Notes under the pieces: generated by a model | The model's database searches: none | Told to the model about the DNA's origin: nothing | The model's input: the letters and a program-made list of their open reading frames with translations, nothing else | Assembly (NCBI GenBank): GCA_905235775.1 | Contig: CAJOMY010000002.1 | Span: forward strand, 1-31,808 | DNA: 31,808 bases | Reading direction: 5' to 3' | Origin: an uncultured Bacteroidales bacterium | GTDB taxonomy: Bacteria; Bacteroidota; Bacteroidia; Bacteroidales; UBA932 | In this document: positions 7,885 to 14,758 of the stretch, in pieces | Layout: each line of letters begins with the position of its first letter | Numbering within the stretch: the first letter of the stretch is position 1 | Position numbers and translations under genes: made by a program

Positions 7885-9094
7885 TGCCCTTGAATTCGTC
7901 CTTGTGGTTGCCATAGTAAACGCGCAGCGGGGTGGAGGTGACCTTGATGAAGCCCTTGGCCTCTTCGGCCGTCCAGCCCTTCTGGGTCTCGCCGTATTCG
8001 CCGAGCTTGCTCTTGACGAGGTCGTCGGGCGAGTCCACGCCCACGGTGGAGAAACCGTAAGGGCGCAGCTCGAGGGTCACGGTGCCGTTCACGTTGCGCT
8101 GGCTGCTCTCGAGCATGGCCTCGATGTCCCGCATGACGGGCTCAAGGTACTGGCTCTCGTGCAGGAACATGCCGTACCAGTTCGCGACCTGGTCCTTCCA
8201 GTACTGCTGCCACTTGGAGAGGGTGAACTTCTCCAGGAACTTGTGGGCGCCGATGATGAGCATCGGGGCAGCGGCTTCGAAGCCCACGCGTCCCTTGATG
8301 CCGATGATGGTATCGCCGACGTGCATGTCACGCCCGATGCCGTAGGGGGCGCCGATGGCCTCCACGGCCTGGATGGCGGCGATCTTGTCGTCGTAGTCCT
8401 TGCCGTTCACACTTTTGAGCTCACCCCTCTCGAAACCGAGGGAGAGGATCTCGCTGCCGGTCTTGCTGACCTGCTTGAGGTAAGCGCTCTCGGGGAGGCC
8501 CTGACGGGAATCGAGAATCTCGCCGCCGCAGATGGACGTGCCCCAGATGCCGACGTTGTAGGAATATTTCAGCTTCGCAAAGTCGGCATTGAAACCATGG
8601 GCATTGAGATAATCGACTTCATCCTTGCGGGAGAGGTTGCCGTCACGGGTGAGGGTGATGATCTCCATGTTCGGGCACATCACCAGGAAGGTCATGTCGA
8701 AGCGGACCTGGTCGTTGCCGGCGCCGGTGGAGCCGTGGGCGATGGCGTCCGCACCGATCCTGTTGGCATAACGGGCGATGGCCATGCCCTGGAAAATGCG
8801 CTCGGAAGACACGGAGACGGGGTACGTGCCGTTACGGAGCACATTTCCGAAGACCATGTACTTGAGGCTCTTGGCGTAATACTCCTGCGTGACGTCGAGG
8901 GTCACGTATTTCGTGGCGCCGAGCTTGTAGGCGTTCTCCTCGTTGGTCCTGAGCTGTTCCGGGCTGAATCCGCCCGTGTTGGCGCAGGCGGCATGGACCT
9001 CGTAGCCCTTCTCCCGGGCGAGGTACATCACGGTGTAGGAGGTGTCCAGACCCCCGCTGAATGCGACGACGACTTTCTTTTTCTTATTCTCCAT
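7877..9094 (-). CDS. argG: Argininosuccinate synthase
   Basis: ArgG joins citrulline and aspartate with ATP to give argininosuccinate. The 405-aa protein has the adenylating PP-loop AFSGGLDTS at residues 11-19. STGAGNDQVRFD is the citrulline/aspartate-binding block, and SYNVGIWGTSICGGEILD follows. It is the second gene of the operon, separated from the GNAT gene by a 32-nt gap that contains a dispersed repeat, and it overlaps argC by 8 nt. The start MENKKKKVVVAFSGG places the PP-loop at the normal distance from the N-terminus. Confidence 0.96.
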   Translation of the reverse strand: MENKKKKVVVAFSGGLDTSYTVMYLAREKGYEVHAACANTGGFSPEQLRTNEENAYKLGATKYVTLDVTQEYYAKSLKYMVFGNVLRNGTYPVSVSSERIFQGMAIARYANRIGADAIAHGSTGAGNDQVRFDMTFLVMCPNMEIITLTRDGNLSRKDEVDYLNAHGFNADFAKLKYSYNVGIWGTSICGGEILDSRQGLPESAYLKQVSKTGSEILSLGFERGELKSVNGKDYDDKIAAIQAVEAIGAPYGIGRDMHVGDTIIGIKGRVGFEAAAPMLIIGAHKFLEKFTLSKWQQYWKDQVANWYGMFLHESQYLEPVMRDIEAMLESSQRNVNGTVTLELRPYGFSTVGVDSPDDLVKSKLGEYGETQKGWTAEEAKGFIKVTSTPLRVYYGNHKDEFKGND

Positions 9095-9103
9095 ATTCTT
9101 TTT

Positions 9104-9128
9104 TCATTTTGAGCGAAACGAAAAATCT
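9104..9128 (+). repeat. Dispersed repeat, diverged copy between the GNAT gene and argG
   Basis: The plus strand reads TCATTTTGAGCGAAACGAAA followed by AATCT. This is a diverged copy of the element whose core is GTCATCCTGAGCG, in the opposite orientation to the other three copies. It nearly fills the gap between the argG start (9094) and the GNAT stop codon (9127-9129), and its end overlaps that stop codon. The AT drift suggests it is an older copy. Confidence 0.55.
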
Positions 9129-9687
9129 ATTCCCCCGGATGATGGATCTCCAGGTGCTCCTGCGGGTCATACAGCAGGCCCGTGCAGATGCACATTTTGT
9201 AGTCGTGGCTCTCCAGGATGTCGAAATGCCGGCAGCCCTCGCAGCCTTTCCAGAACTCCGGATCGTCCGTGAGCTCGGTGTAGGGGACCGGACGGAAGCC
9301 GAACTCGTAATTCATCTTCATCACGGCCGCGCCGGTGGTGATGGAGAAAATCTTGGCATCGGGGAAGAGCTTGCGGGACAGGATGAAGGTCTGCTCCTTG
9401 ATGCGCTTGGCGATGCCCATGCCGCGAAACTTGTGTGCGACGATGAGGCCCGAGTTGGCGACAAAACTCTTGCCGCCCCAGGACTCGATGTAGGAAAAGC
9501 CCGCGAATTCTCCCTCGTCCGAAATGGCGATCACGGCCTTCCCGGCCAGGATTTTTTCATTGATGTACTCCGGCGTACGCTTGGCGATACCGGTCTTGCG
9601 CTCCAGGGAGGAAACATAGATTTCCTGACAAATCTCTTCTGCGAAGCGGGTGTGGCTCTGGTCGGCCACCATGACGTTAATGTTCAT
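9127..9687 (-). CDS. GNAT-family N-acylglutamate synthase candidate (Bacteroidetes ArgA-type)
   Basis: This 186-aa acetyltransferase-fold protein is the first enzyme gene of the arginine operon. The acyl-CoA binding motif is HKFRGMGIAKRI (85-96, R88-x-x-G91). The early segment TGIAKRTPEYI, the SITTGAAVMKMN block and the cysteine-rich tail (C149, C152, C166, C168) match the GNAT protein that precedes argG in Bacteroides, as I remember it. That protein (BT3761 in B. thetaiotaomicron) has been assigned by genetics as the missing N-acylglutamate synthase. Here it would supply N-acetyl- or N-succinylglutamate to ArgB. No other ArgA or ArgJ gene lies in the operon, which supports the role. The four cysteines could bind a metal; this is only a suggestion. 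An unrelated GNAT function remains possible. Confidence 0.82.
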   Translation of the reverse strand: MNINVMVADQSHTRFAEEICQEIYVSSLERKTGIAKRTPEYINEKILAGKAVIAISDEGEFAGFSYIESWGGKSFVANSGLIVAHKFRGMGIAKRIKEQTFILSRKLFPDAKIFSITTGAAVMKMNYEFGFRPVPYTELTDDPEFWKGCEGCRHFDILESHDYKMCICTGLLYDPQEHLEIHHPGE

Positions 9688-9785
9688 TTCTATACAATAG
9701 GGCCCCTAATGGCAAGACAAACCGAGATTGTCAATTGCAATTATTGGGGCGAAAATTCATGATGGAAAGTAAAAAGACAGAATTT

Positions 9786-9823
9786 CCGAGGATGTGGGAG
9801 GGTTCTACGCCTCCTATCTTCGG
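9786..9823 (-). promoter_or_regulatory. Hairpin in the arginine operon leader (candidate attenuator stem)
   Basis: On the minus strand CCGAAGATAGGAGG (9823-9810) can pair with CCTCCCACATCCTCGG (9801-9786) across an 8-nt loop. This gives 5 GC-rich pairs at the top and about 7 more below a small internal bulge, with one mismatch. A run of five T follows at 9774-9770, ten bases after the stem, so it is a poor textbook terminator. The 5' arm contains the last Arg codons and the stop of the small leader ORF at 9814-9858. A ribosome held on those codons would cover the arm. Function is inferred. Confidence 0.45.
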
Positions 9824-9858
9824 TCTCGTCTGGAGCACTGGCAACACACGAATAACAT
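9814..9858 (-). CDS. Candidate arginine leader peptide MLFVCCQCSRRDRR
   Basis: A 14-codon ORF lies in the untranslated leader of the arginine operon, between the promoter and the first gene. Its last five sense codons are AGA CGA GAC CGA AGA, followed directly by TAG, so four of five are Arg. The 3' end lies in the 5' arm of the hairpin at 9786-9823. That is the arrangement expected for translation-coupled attenuation, in which scarce charged tRNA-Arg stalls the ribosome and opens the stem. A second upstream ATG at 9863 opens a 40-codon frame (to 9741) that reads the same DNA as EDRRRRT. The clustering therefore partly reflects a purine-rich stretch, and chance cannot be excluded. The ATG is only 9 nt beyond the -7 element, so initiation would be almost leaderless. 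Confidence 0.5.
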   Translation of the reverse strand: MLFVCCQCSRRDRR

Positions 9859-9866
9859 AACATTTG

Positions 9867-9897
9867 CAAATGTAATTAAAAATTTTAATATCTCCAA
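9867..9897 (-). promoter_or_regulatory. Promoter of the arginine operon
   Basis: On the minus strand TACATTTG (9874-9867) matches the Bacteroidetes -7 element TAnnTTTG perfectly. A TTG (9897-9895) lies 20 nt upstream, the accepted spacing for the -33 element. Transcription should start near 9863-9860, leaving a leader of about 170 nt before the GNAT start at 9687. The -7 element lies within a perfect 14-bp palindrome, ACATTTGCAAATGT (9860-9873), which could be an operator. No ArgR gene is in the window. Confidence 0.65.
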
Positions 9898-9911
9898 ATT
9901 ATCCAAGAAAA

Positions 9912-9942
9912 CGGGGTGCAAATCTGAACGATTTACACCCCG
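9912..9942 (-). terminator. Intrinsic terminator downstream of the minus-strand lipoprotein/MalY genes
   Basis: CGGGGTGCAAATC and GATTTACACCCCG form a 13-position stem with a single mismatch and a 5-nt loop (TGAAC). On the minus strand the stem is followed by GTTTTCTTGG, a short T-rich tail, so it should end transcription of the gene that stops at 9981 just before the arginine operon promoter begins. Confidence 0.7.
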
Positions 9943-9980
9943 GAAAGACTTATGCCGGACCCGATGTCCGATTCATTCAA

Positions 9981-10264
9981 TTATCTGAAATCTTTCAGCA
10001 GCGCACCCAGCTGATCCGTGATGACGCTGGGATCGACGGGATTCTTCTTGTATCTGCGGGGCTTGGCACCATACCACACGACTTCTCCCGTTTTGTTGTC
10101 GAAGACCAGGCCGAATATGCCGTTCATGAATGCCTCGGAGTCGGAGCCCAAAACGAGCTCATTGTTCGCGAAGAAGCTGTCCTGGAGAAGAACTTGGAGG
10201 AGCTGCAGGAAGCCAGGATCAGCGTGGACGCGGCCAGGAGGAGGATGGGATAAATCTTGCGCAT
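9981..10264 (-). pseudogene. Small lipoprotein gene broken by a one-base frameshift
   Basis: From the ATG at 10264 one frame gives MRKIYPILLLAASTLILASC, a signal peptide with lipobox LASC (C20). It then runs out of frame to a stop at 10124-10126. The neighbouring frame carries a sensible C-terminal part: FFANNELVLGSDSEAFMNG, then IFGLVFDNKTGEVVWYGAKP and a tail KNPVDPSVITDQLGALLKDFR ending at 9981. The total of 284 nt is one base short of 95 codons, so a single-base loss at about 10170-10205 explains both halves. I see no slippery heptamer that would suggest programmed shifting. The restored protein would be about 94 aa, membrane-anchored, of a family I do not recognise. It starts 6 nt after the MalY-type gene and is probably co-transcribed. 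A sequencing or assembly error is possible. Confidence 0.7.
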
Positions 10265-10270
10265 AAAATA

Positions 10271-11464
10271 TTAAATATTGTGATCGATTGCCTGTTTGAG
10301 CGCCGAGAGGGCCGTCTGCAGCCTGGCGCGCGGGCAGCCGACGTTCAGGCGCATGAAGCCGGTACCTTCCGGACCGAAGACGGCCCCGTCGTTGAGGGCC
10401 AGGTGGGCCTGGCTCACGAAGAGGTCCACCAGCGCGGGCTGGGGGAGACCCAGTTTGCGGCAGTCCAGCCACACCAGGAAGGAAGCCTGCGGCCGCACGG
10501 CGCGGATCTGCGGGAGATTCGCACGCAACCAGCCGTCCACGAAGTCGATGTTCCCTTGCACGTAGTCGAGCATTTCGGCCCGCCAGGCCTTGCCGGCTTC
10601 CGTATAGGCAGCCCGGGTGGCTTCGGCGGAAAAGATCGGCGGATAGTCCGTCTCGTTGGATTCCAGGTATTTGAAGTATTTTGCTGCGAGCTCCGGATTC
10701 TGGATGATGACGTACGAACTCACCACGCCGGCGATGTTGAAGGTCTTGGAAGGCGCCATGAACGTGATGGCACAGCGGGCGGCCGCCTCGCTTACGGTGG
10801 CGAAAGGGATGTGCCGCCGGCCGCCGAATACCATTTCGGCATGGATCTCGTCGGAGACGACGATGATGCCGTGGCGGTCGCAGATTTCCGCGAGGCGGCG
10901 CAGCGTCTCCGCCGGGAAACAGACGCCGCCCGGGTTGTGGGGATTGCACAGGATCAGCATCTTCGTCCGCGCGTCGATCTTGCGCTCCAGATCCTCCAGA
11001 TCCATCTCGTAGGTCTGCAGGAAGCCGTCGGCGCCATAGACCGGGCGCAGGGGATTGTTGACCACCTCGAAGCCGCTCTCCTCCGCCACGATACGGAAGG
11101 GGTGATAAACGGGCTTCTGGATGATGACCTTGTCGCCGGGCCGGAGGAAGCAGCGCTCGGCCAGGCCGAAACCTTTGACGATGCCGGGGACATAGCGGAA
11201 GTGCTTCGGATGAACTTTCCAGCCATGCAGATCCTCCACCCAGCGCGAGACAATCTCGAAATAGTCGGATCCGGTGGACGGATACCCCAGGACCGGGTGG
11301 TCCAGACGGCGGCGCAGGGCGTCCAGGATGAAATCCGGCGTGCGGAAGTCCATGTCGGCAACCCAGAGGGCTTGCAAGTCGGAACGGCCGAATTCGGCCT
11401 TGAGGGTGTCATACTTGATGCAGCGCGTGCCGCGCCGGTCGATCACTTCGTCAAAATCGTACAT
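10271..11464 (-). CDS. MalY/PatB-family PLP-dependent C-S lyase (cystathionine beta-lyase type)
   Basis: This fold-type I aminotransferase-like protein (397 aa) belongs to the MalY/PatB group, which breaks carbon-sulfur bonds of cystathionine or cysteine conjugates. Conserved blocks are LWVADMDF (33-40), LCNPHNPGG (172-180), VVSDEIHAEM (202-211) and the PLP lysine K240 in APSKTFNIAG. The FMRLNVGCPR block near the C-terminus holds the carboxylate-binding arginine. The start was set at MYDFDEVIDRRGT, since the open frame extending to 11587 has no family similarity and crosses the divergent promoter region. It is divergent from the porin/pot operon and has a possible -7 element TATTTTTG at 11498-11491 on its strand. 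The exact substrate is not visible. Confidence 0.87.
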   Translation of the reverse strand: MYDFDEVIDRRGTRCIKYDTLKAEFGRSDLQALWVADMDFRTPDFILDALRRRLDHPVLGYPSTGSDYFEIVSRWVEDLHGWKVHPKHFRYVPGIVKGFGLAERCFLRPGDKVIIQKPVYHPFRIVAEESGFEVVNNPLRPVYGADGFLQTYEMDLEDLERKIDARTKMLILCNPHNPGGVCFPAETLRRLAEICDRHGIIVVSDEIHAEMVFGGRRHIPFATVSEAAARCAITFMAPSKTFNIAGVVSSYVIIQNPELAAKYFKYLESNETDYPPIFSAEATRAAYTEAGKAWRAEMLDYVQGNIDFVDGWLRANLPQIRAVRPQASFLVWLDCRKLGLPQPALVDLFVSQAHLALNDGAVFGPEGTGFMRLNVGCPRARLQTALSALKQAIDHNI

Positions 11465-11511
11465 TGAGGCATAAATTACCTTTGCGGATACAAAAATACT
11501 GATTTTTTGTA

Positions 11512-11519
11512 TATCTTTG
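11512..11519 (+). promoter_or_regulatory. -7 element of the porin/pot operon
   Basis: TATCTTTG matches TAnnTTTG and lies 37 nt before the porin ATG. No TTG is found at the usual -33 spacing, so this rests on the -7 match alone. The same 92-nt gap has TACCTTTG at 11477-11484 on the plus strand and TATTTTTG at 11498-11491 on the minus strand, so the divergent units are driven from overlapping DNA. Confidence 0.45.
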
Positions 11520-11556
11520 CGCCGAAGTTTCACCAACCCCCATTTTATGGCAGGAA

Positions 11557-12603
11557 ATGAAGAAATACCTTTTATCGATTGCAGCACTGCTGCTCGGCTT
11601 GCTTGCGCACTCGCAAGAGGCTGACGATCTCGGTAATTACGCCGAGGTCTCTGTTGTCACACGCCTGGACCTGAACCCCGTCTTCTACAAGGACGCCACG
11701 GAATTCACCCTCGGCAATTCTTCACTTTACACCCGTTTTACCGGCTCTGCATCGGAGCACTTCTCCTGGACGCTCGTGAACCATTGGTTCAGCGGGAATT
11801 CTTTCCTCGGCAAGGATGCCGATCCCTGGGTGCACTTCCGCGACCTCGGCCACAGCAATACAACCAACTTCATCGACATGGCCTATGTCGATCTGATGTT
11901 CGGCGGCTGGACCTTCACGCTGGGCAAACAGTGCATCGCCACCGGCGGCCACGAGTTCGACGATGACGACTGGGATGTCTATACCGGACTTGCCTCACCG
12001 CTCTGGAACAGCCTGGCCTGCTACCAGTGGGGCGGTACCGTGGCTTATACCACCCCGTCCGAGCTGTCCACCTTCAGCCTCCAGATGACGACCTCGCCGC
12101 ACGGCGAGCGCCCCTTCGCCAGCGGCATGTGGGCCTGGTCTGCGCAGTGGACCGGCGAGTACGCCTGGTTCGCACCTGCCTGGAGCGTCTCCGCCCTCAT
12201 GAACGAAGGCAGCGACCCCGGCTCCCCGCGCGGCTGCGACTGGATCGTCGACCTGGGCAACAAGTTCCTGCTGAACCAGTGGTCCATCGAACTGGATTGG
12301 ACCAACTGCGTCGGCGTCAAGGAAAGCCCCGCCCGGAAGATCAGCGGCAACTCCTTCCACGCAAAAGTGAACTACGCCCCCTCCGAGCGCTGGAATTTCG
12401 CCCTCCTGGGCAATTTCAACAAGGACAACGAGCAGTTCTTCGAGGCCAGCCCCTGGTGGAACGCCGGCGCCATCGCCGAGTTCTTCCCGCTGAAGGATTC
12501 CGACGCGCTGCGCGTGCACGCTTACGTCGCGTACGACAATCTGGAGAACGCGTTCATGCTTAAAGTGGGCGCCCGCTACAACCTGACCTTCAAGCTCTGG
12601 TAG
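11557..12603 (+). CDS. Outer-membrane porin-like beta-barrel at the head of the polyamine transport operon
   Basis: The 348-aa protein has a signal peptide (MKKYLLSIAALLLGLLAHSQ, cleaved about residue 20) and then alternating aromatic/polar strands throughout. It ends NLTFKLW, with a terminal aromatic residue as BAM substrates have. The GWTFTLGKQ segment and overall pattern resemble phosphate-selective porin O/P-like barrels. An acidic stretch HEFDDDDWDVY lies near residues 132-142. It is separated from potA by 4 nt, so it is almost certainly co-transcribed with the ABC transporter. Inference: it lets cationic polyamines through the outer membrane, and the acidic patch would suit that. The barrel call is firm; the substrate rests on context only. 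Confidence 0.8.
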   Translation: MKKYLLSIAALLLGLLAHSQEADDLGNYAEVSVVTRLDLNPVFYKDATEFTLGNSSLYTRFTGSASEHFSWTLVNHWFSGNSFLGKDADPWVHFRDLGHSNTTNFIDMAYVDLMFGGWTFTLGKQCIATGGHEFDDDDWDVYTGLASPLWNSLACYQWGGTVAYTTPSELSTFSLQMTTSPHGERPFASGMWAWSAQWTGEYAWFAPAWSVSALMNEGSDPGSPRGCDWIVDLGNKFLLNQWSIELDWTNCVGVKESPARKISGNSFHAKVNYAPSERWNFALLGNFNKDNEQFFEASPWWNAGAIAEFFPLKDSDALRVHAYVAYDNLENAFMLKVGARYNLTFKLW

Positions 12604-12607
12604 GGGA

Positions 12608-13999
12608 ATGGCCGGCGAAGAGCACATCATCGACCTCAAGCATGTCAGCAAGAGGTTCGGGGACAAGGTGGTCCTCGATGACATCAACTTATACGTCCGC
12701 AAGGGCGAGTTCGTGACCCTGCTGGGCCCGTCGGGCTGCGGCAAGACCACGACCCTGCGCCTGATCTCCGGATTCCTGGCCCCGGACGAGGGGGAAATCC
12801 TCCTCGACGGCAAGGATATCTCCAGGATTCCGCCCTACAAGCGCCCTTTCAATACGGTCTTCCAGCGTTACGCACTTTTCCCGCACCTGGATGTCTATGA
12901 GAACATCGCCTTCGGACTCAAACTCCAGAAGGTCCCTGAAGACGAGATCGAGAAACGCGTGAAGCGTGTCCTCAAGCTCGTGAGCATGTCGGACTATGAG
13001 GACCGCGATGTGGAGAGCCTCTCCGGCGGCCAGCAGCAGCGCGTGGCCATCGCGAGGGCCCTCGTCAACCAGCCGAAGATCCTGCTGCTCGACGAGCCGC
13101 TGGCGGCACTCGACCTCAAGATGCGCAAGGACATGCAGATCGAACTCAAGGAAATGCACAAGAAGCTGGGTATCACCTTCATCTACGTCACCCATGACCA
13201 GGAGGAGGCCCTGACGCTCTCTGACACCATTGTCGTGATGAACGAAGGCAAGATCCAGCAGATCGGCACCCCGACCGACATCTACAACGAGCCGGTCAAC
13301 TGCTTCGTCGCGGACTTCATCGGCGAGAGCAACATCCTGAAAGGCAGGATGCTGCGCGACCGCCGCGTGGCTTTCATCAAGCACGAGTTCGACTGCGTGG
13401 ACGAGGGCTTCGGCGAGGACGTTCCCGTCGATGTGGTGGTGCGTCCGGAAGACATCTACTTCACCACGGACCCGGCGAAATGCCAGTTCAAGGCGACCGT
13501 CAATTCCTGTACCTTCAAAGGCGTGCACTACGAGATGTGGGTGGACACGGACACCGGATATGAGCTCATGATCCAGGACTATGATCCCTACGAAGTGGGG
13601 ACCGAGGTCATGCTCTACATCGACCCGGACGACATCCAGGTGATGCGCAAGGAGCGCACCCGCAATGTCTTCGAGGGCAGGATGGTGGACGAGACGCACG
13701 TGGAAATGCTCGGCGGCAGCTTTGAATGCCTGCCGCAGGACGGCCTCTCGGCCGGCGATCCTGTCAGCGTGGAAGTCCGCTTCGAGGCCGTGGACCTGCT
13801 GGATCACCAGGAGGACGGCGTGATCGCCGGCGAAGTGCACTTCCTGCTCTACAAGGGAGACCACTACCACCTGACCATCTTGACCGATTTCGGCGACCAT
13901 ATCTGGGTCGATACCAACGATATCTGGGACAAGGGCGACCTCGTGGGCATCAACTTCGCCCAGAAGGACCTCAAGATCAGCAAACGAAATGAAGCGTAG
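12608..13999 (+). CDS. potA: Spermidine/putrescine ABC transporter ATPase, long form
   Basis: PotA powers polyamine import at the inner membrane. Walker A is GPSGCGKTTT (40-49), the signature is LSGGQQQR near 139-146, and Walker B is ILLLDEPLAALD. The H-loop is VTHDQEEA. The cassette ends near residue 240. The remaining 220 residues are about 85 more than in E. coli PotA (378 aa in total there). They contain a TOBE-like segment (VVVRPEDIYF, YIDPDDIQVM) and then what looks like a second one (FEGRMVDETHVEMLGG to LVGINFAQKDLKIS). It overlaps potB by 11 nt. Placement with PotB, PotC and PotD makes the polyamine assignment better than other Fe3+/polyamine-class ATPases. Confidence 0.93.
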   Translation: MAGEEHIIDLKHVSKRFGDKVVLDDINLYVRKGEFVTLLGPSGCGKTTTLRLISGFLAPDEGEILLDGKDISRIPPYKRPFNTVFQRYALFPHLDVYENIAFGLKLQKVPEDEIEKRVKRVLKLVSMSDYEDRDVESLSGGQQQRVAIARALVNQPKILLLDEPLAALDLKMRKDMQIELKEMHKKLGITFIYVTHDQEEALTLSDTIVVMNEGKIQQIGTPTDIYNEPVNCFVADFIGESNILKGRMLRDRRVAFIKHEFDCVDEGFGEDVPVDVVVRPEDIYFTTDPAKCQFKATVNSCTFKGVHYEMWVDTDTGYELMIQDYDPYEVGTEVMLYIDPDDIQVMRKERTRNVFEGRMVDETHVEMLGGSFECLPQDGLSAGDPVSVEVRFEAVDLLDHQEDGVIAGEVHFLLYKGDHYHLTILTDFGDHIWVDTNDIWDKGDLVGINFAQKDLKISKRNEA

Positions 14000-14753
14000 C
14001 CACTGGAGTATCCCTTACGTGGTCTTCATGGCCATCTTCGTGGTGCTGCCGCTCCTGCTGGTCATGTTGTATGCCTTCCAGGACGAGTCGGGCCGTTTCA
14101 CGCTCGCCAACATCACCCGCTTCTTCTCCGACTCCGACGCGCTCGGCACGTTCGCCGTCTCGCTCGAGGTCGCCATCGAGAACACGCTGATCTGCATCCT
14201 GCTGGGCTACCCGGCCGCCTGGATCCTCGCGAACAAGGAGTTGAACCGCAGCGCCGTGACGATCATCCTGTTCATCATGCCGATGTGGATCAACGCCCTG
14301 ATGCGTACCCTCGCCACGGCCGAGATCTTCAATATGATCGGGATTCCGCTTGGCAAGGGGACCCTCCTCTTCGGCATGGTCTACGACTACCTGCCGTTCA
14401 TGATCTATCCGATCTACAATGTGCTTGCCAAGATGGACCGTTCCTATCTGGAAGCCGCCCAGGACTTGGGCGCCACCCCGTGGAAGGTCTTCTGGAAGAT
14501 TACCGTGCCGCTCTCCATGCCCGGCGTGACCAGCGGCATACTGATGGTCTTCATGCCGACCGTGAGCACCTTCGCCATCTCGGAATTCCTGACCAACAAC
14601 AAGATCAAGCTCTTCGGTACCATTATCCAGGAGAATATCAACTCCTCGATGTGGAATTACGGAGCCGCTTTGGCATTCATCATGCTCATCATCATCGGCA
14701 TCACGACGATGTTCTCCGGTGAGCGGAAAGAAGCGGAGGAGGCGCTGATCTAG
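13989..14753 (+). CDS. potB: Polyamine ABC transporter permease PotB
   Basis: This is an inner-membrane permease of the binding-protein-dependent family, 254 aa with about six membrane segments. The first is VVFMAIFVVLPLLLVMLYAF at residues 11-30. The EAA loop that contacts PotA is EAAQDLGATPWKVFWKITVP (residues about 155-174). It begins 11 nt inside the end of potA and ends 5 nt before potC. It is somewhat shorter than E. coli PotB, with loss mainly at the termini. The pairing with a second, distinct permease is the normal PotB/PotC arrangement. Confidence 0.92.
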   Translation: MKRSHWSIPYVVFMAIFVVLPLLLVMLYAFQDESGRFTLANITRFFSDSDALGTFAVSLEVAIENTLICILLGYPAAWILANKELNRSAVTIILFIMPMWINALMRTLATAEIFNMIGIPLGKGTLLFGMVYDYLPFMIYPIYNVLAKMDRSYLEAAQDLGATPWKVFWKITVPLSMPGVTSGILMVFMPTVSTFAISEFLTNNKIKLFGTIIQENINSSMWNYGAALAFIMLIIIGITTMFSGERKEAEEALI

Positions 14754-14758
14754 GGGAT

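Noticed and set aside
9741..9863. 40-codon frame from the first ATG in the arginine leader (contains EDRRRRT)
   Set aside because: It starts at the likely transcription start, runs through the hairpin, and has a typical non-coding composition after the Arg run. The shorter ORF at 9814-9858 is the better leader-peptide candidate, although this frame is mentioned as an alternative.
10170..10205. Programmed -1 frameshift in the small lipoprotein gene
   Set aside because: No slippery heptamer of the X XXY YYZ type and no obvious downstream stem were seen.
10124..10264. 46-codon lipoprotein as a complete gene
   Set aside because: After the lipobox its sequence loses character, while the neighbouring frame carries a coherent domain, so a frameshifted gene explains it better.
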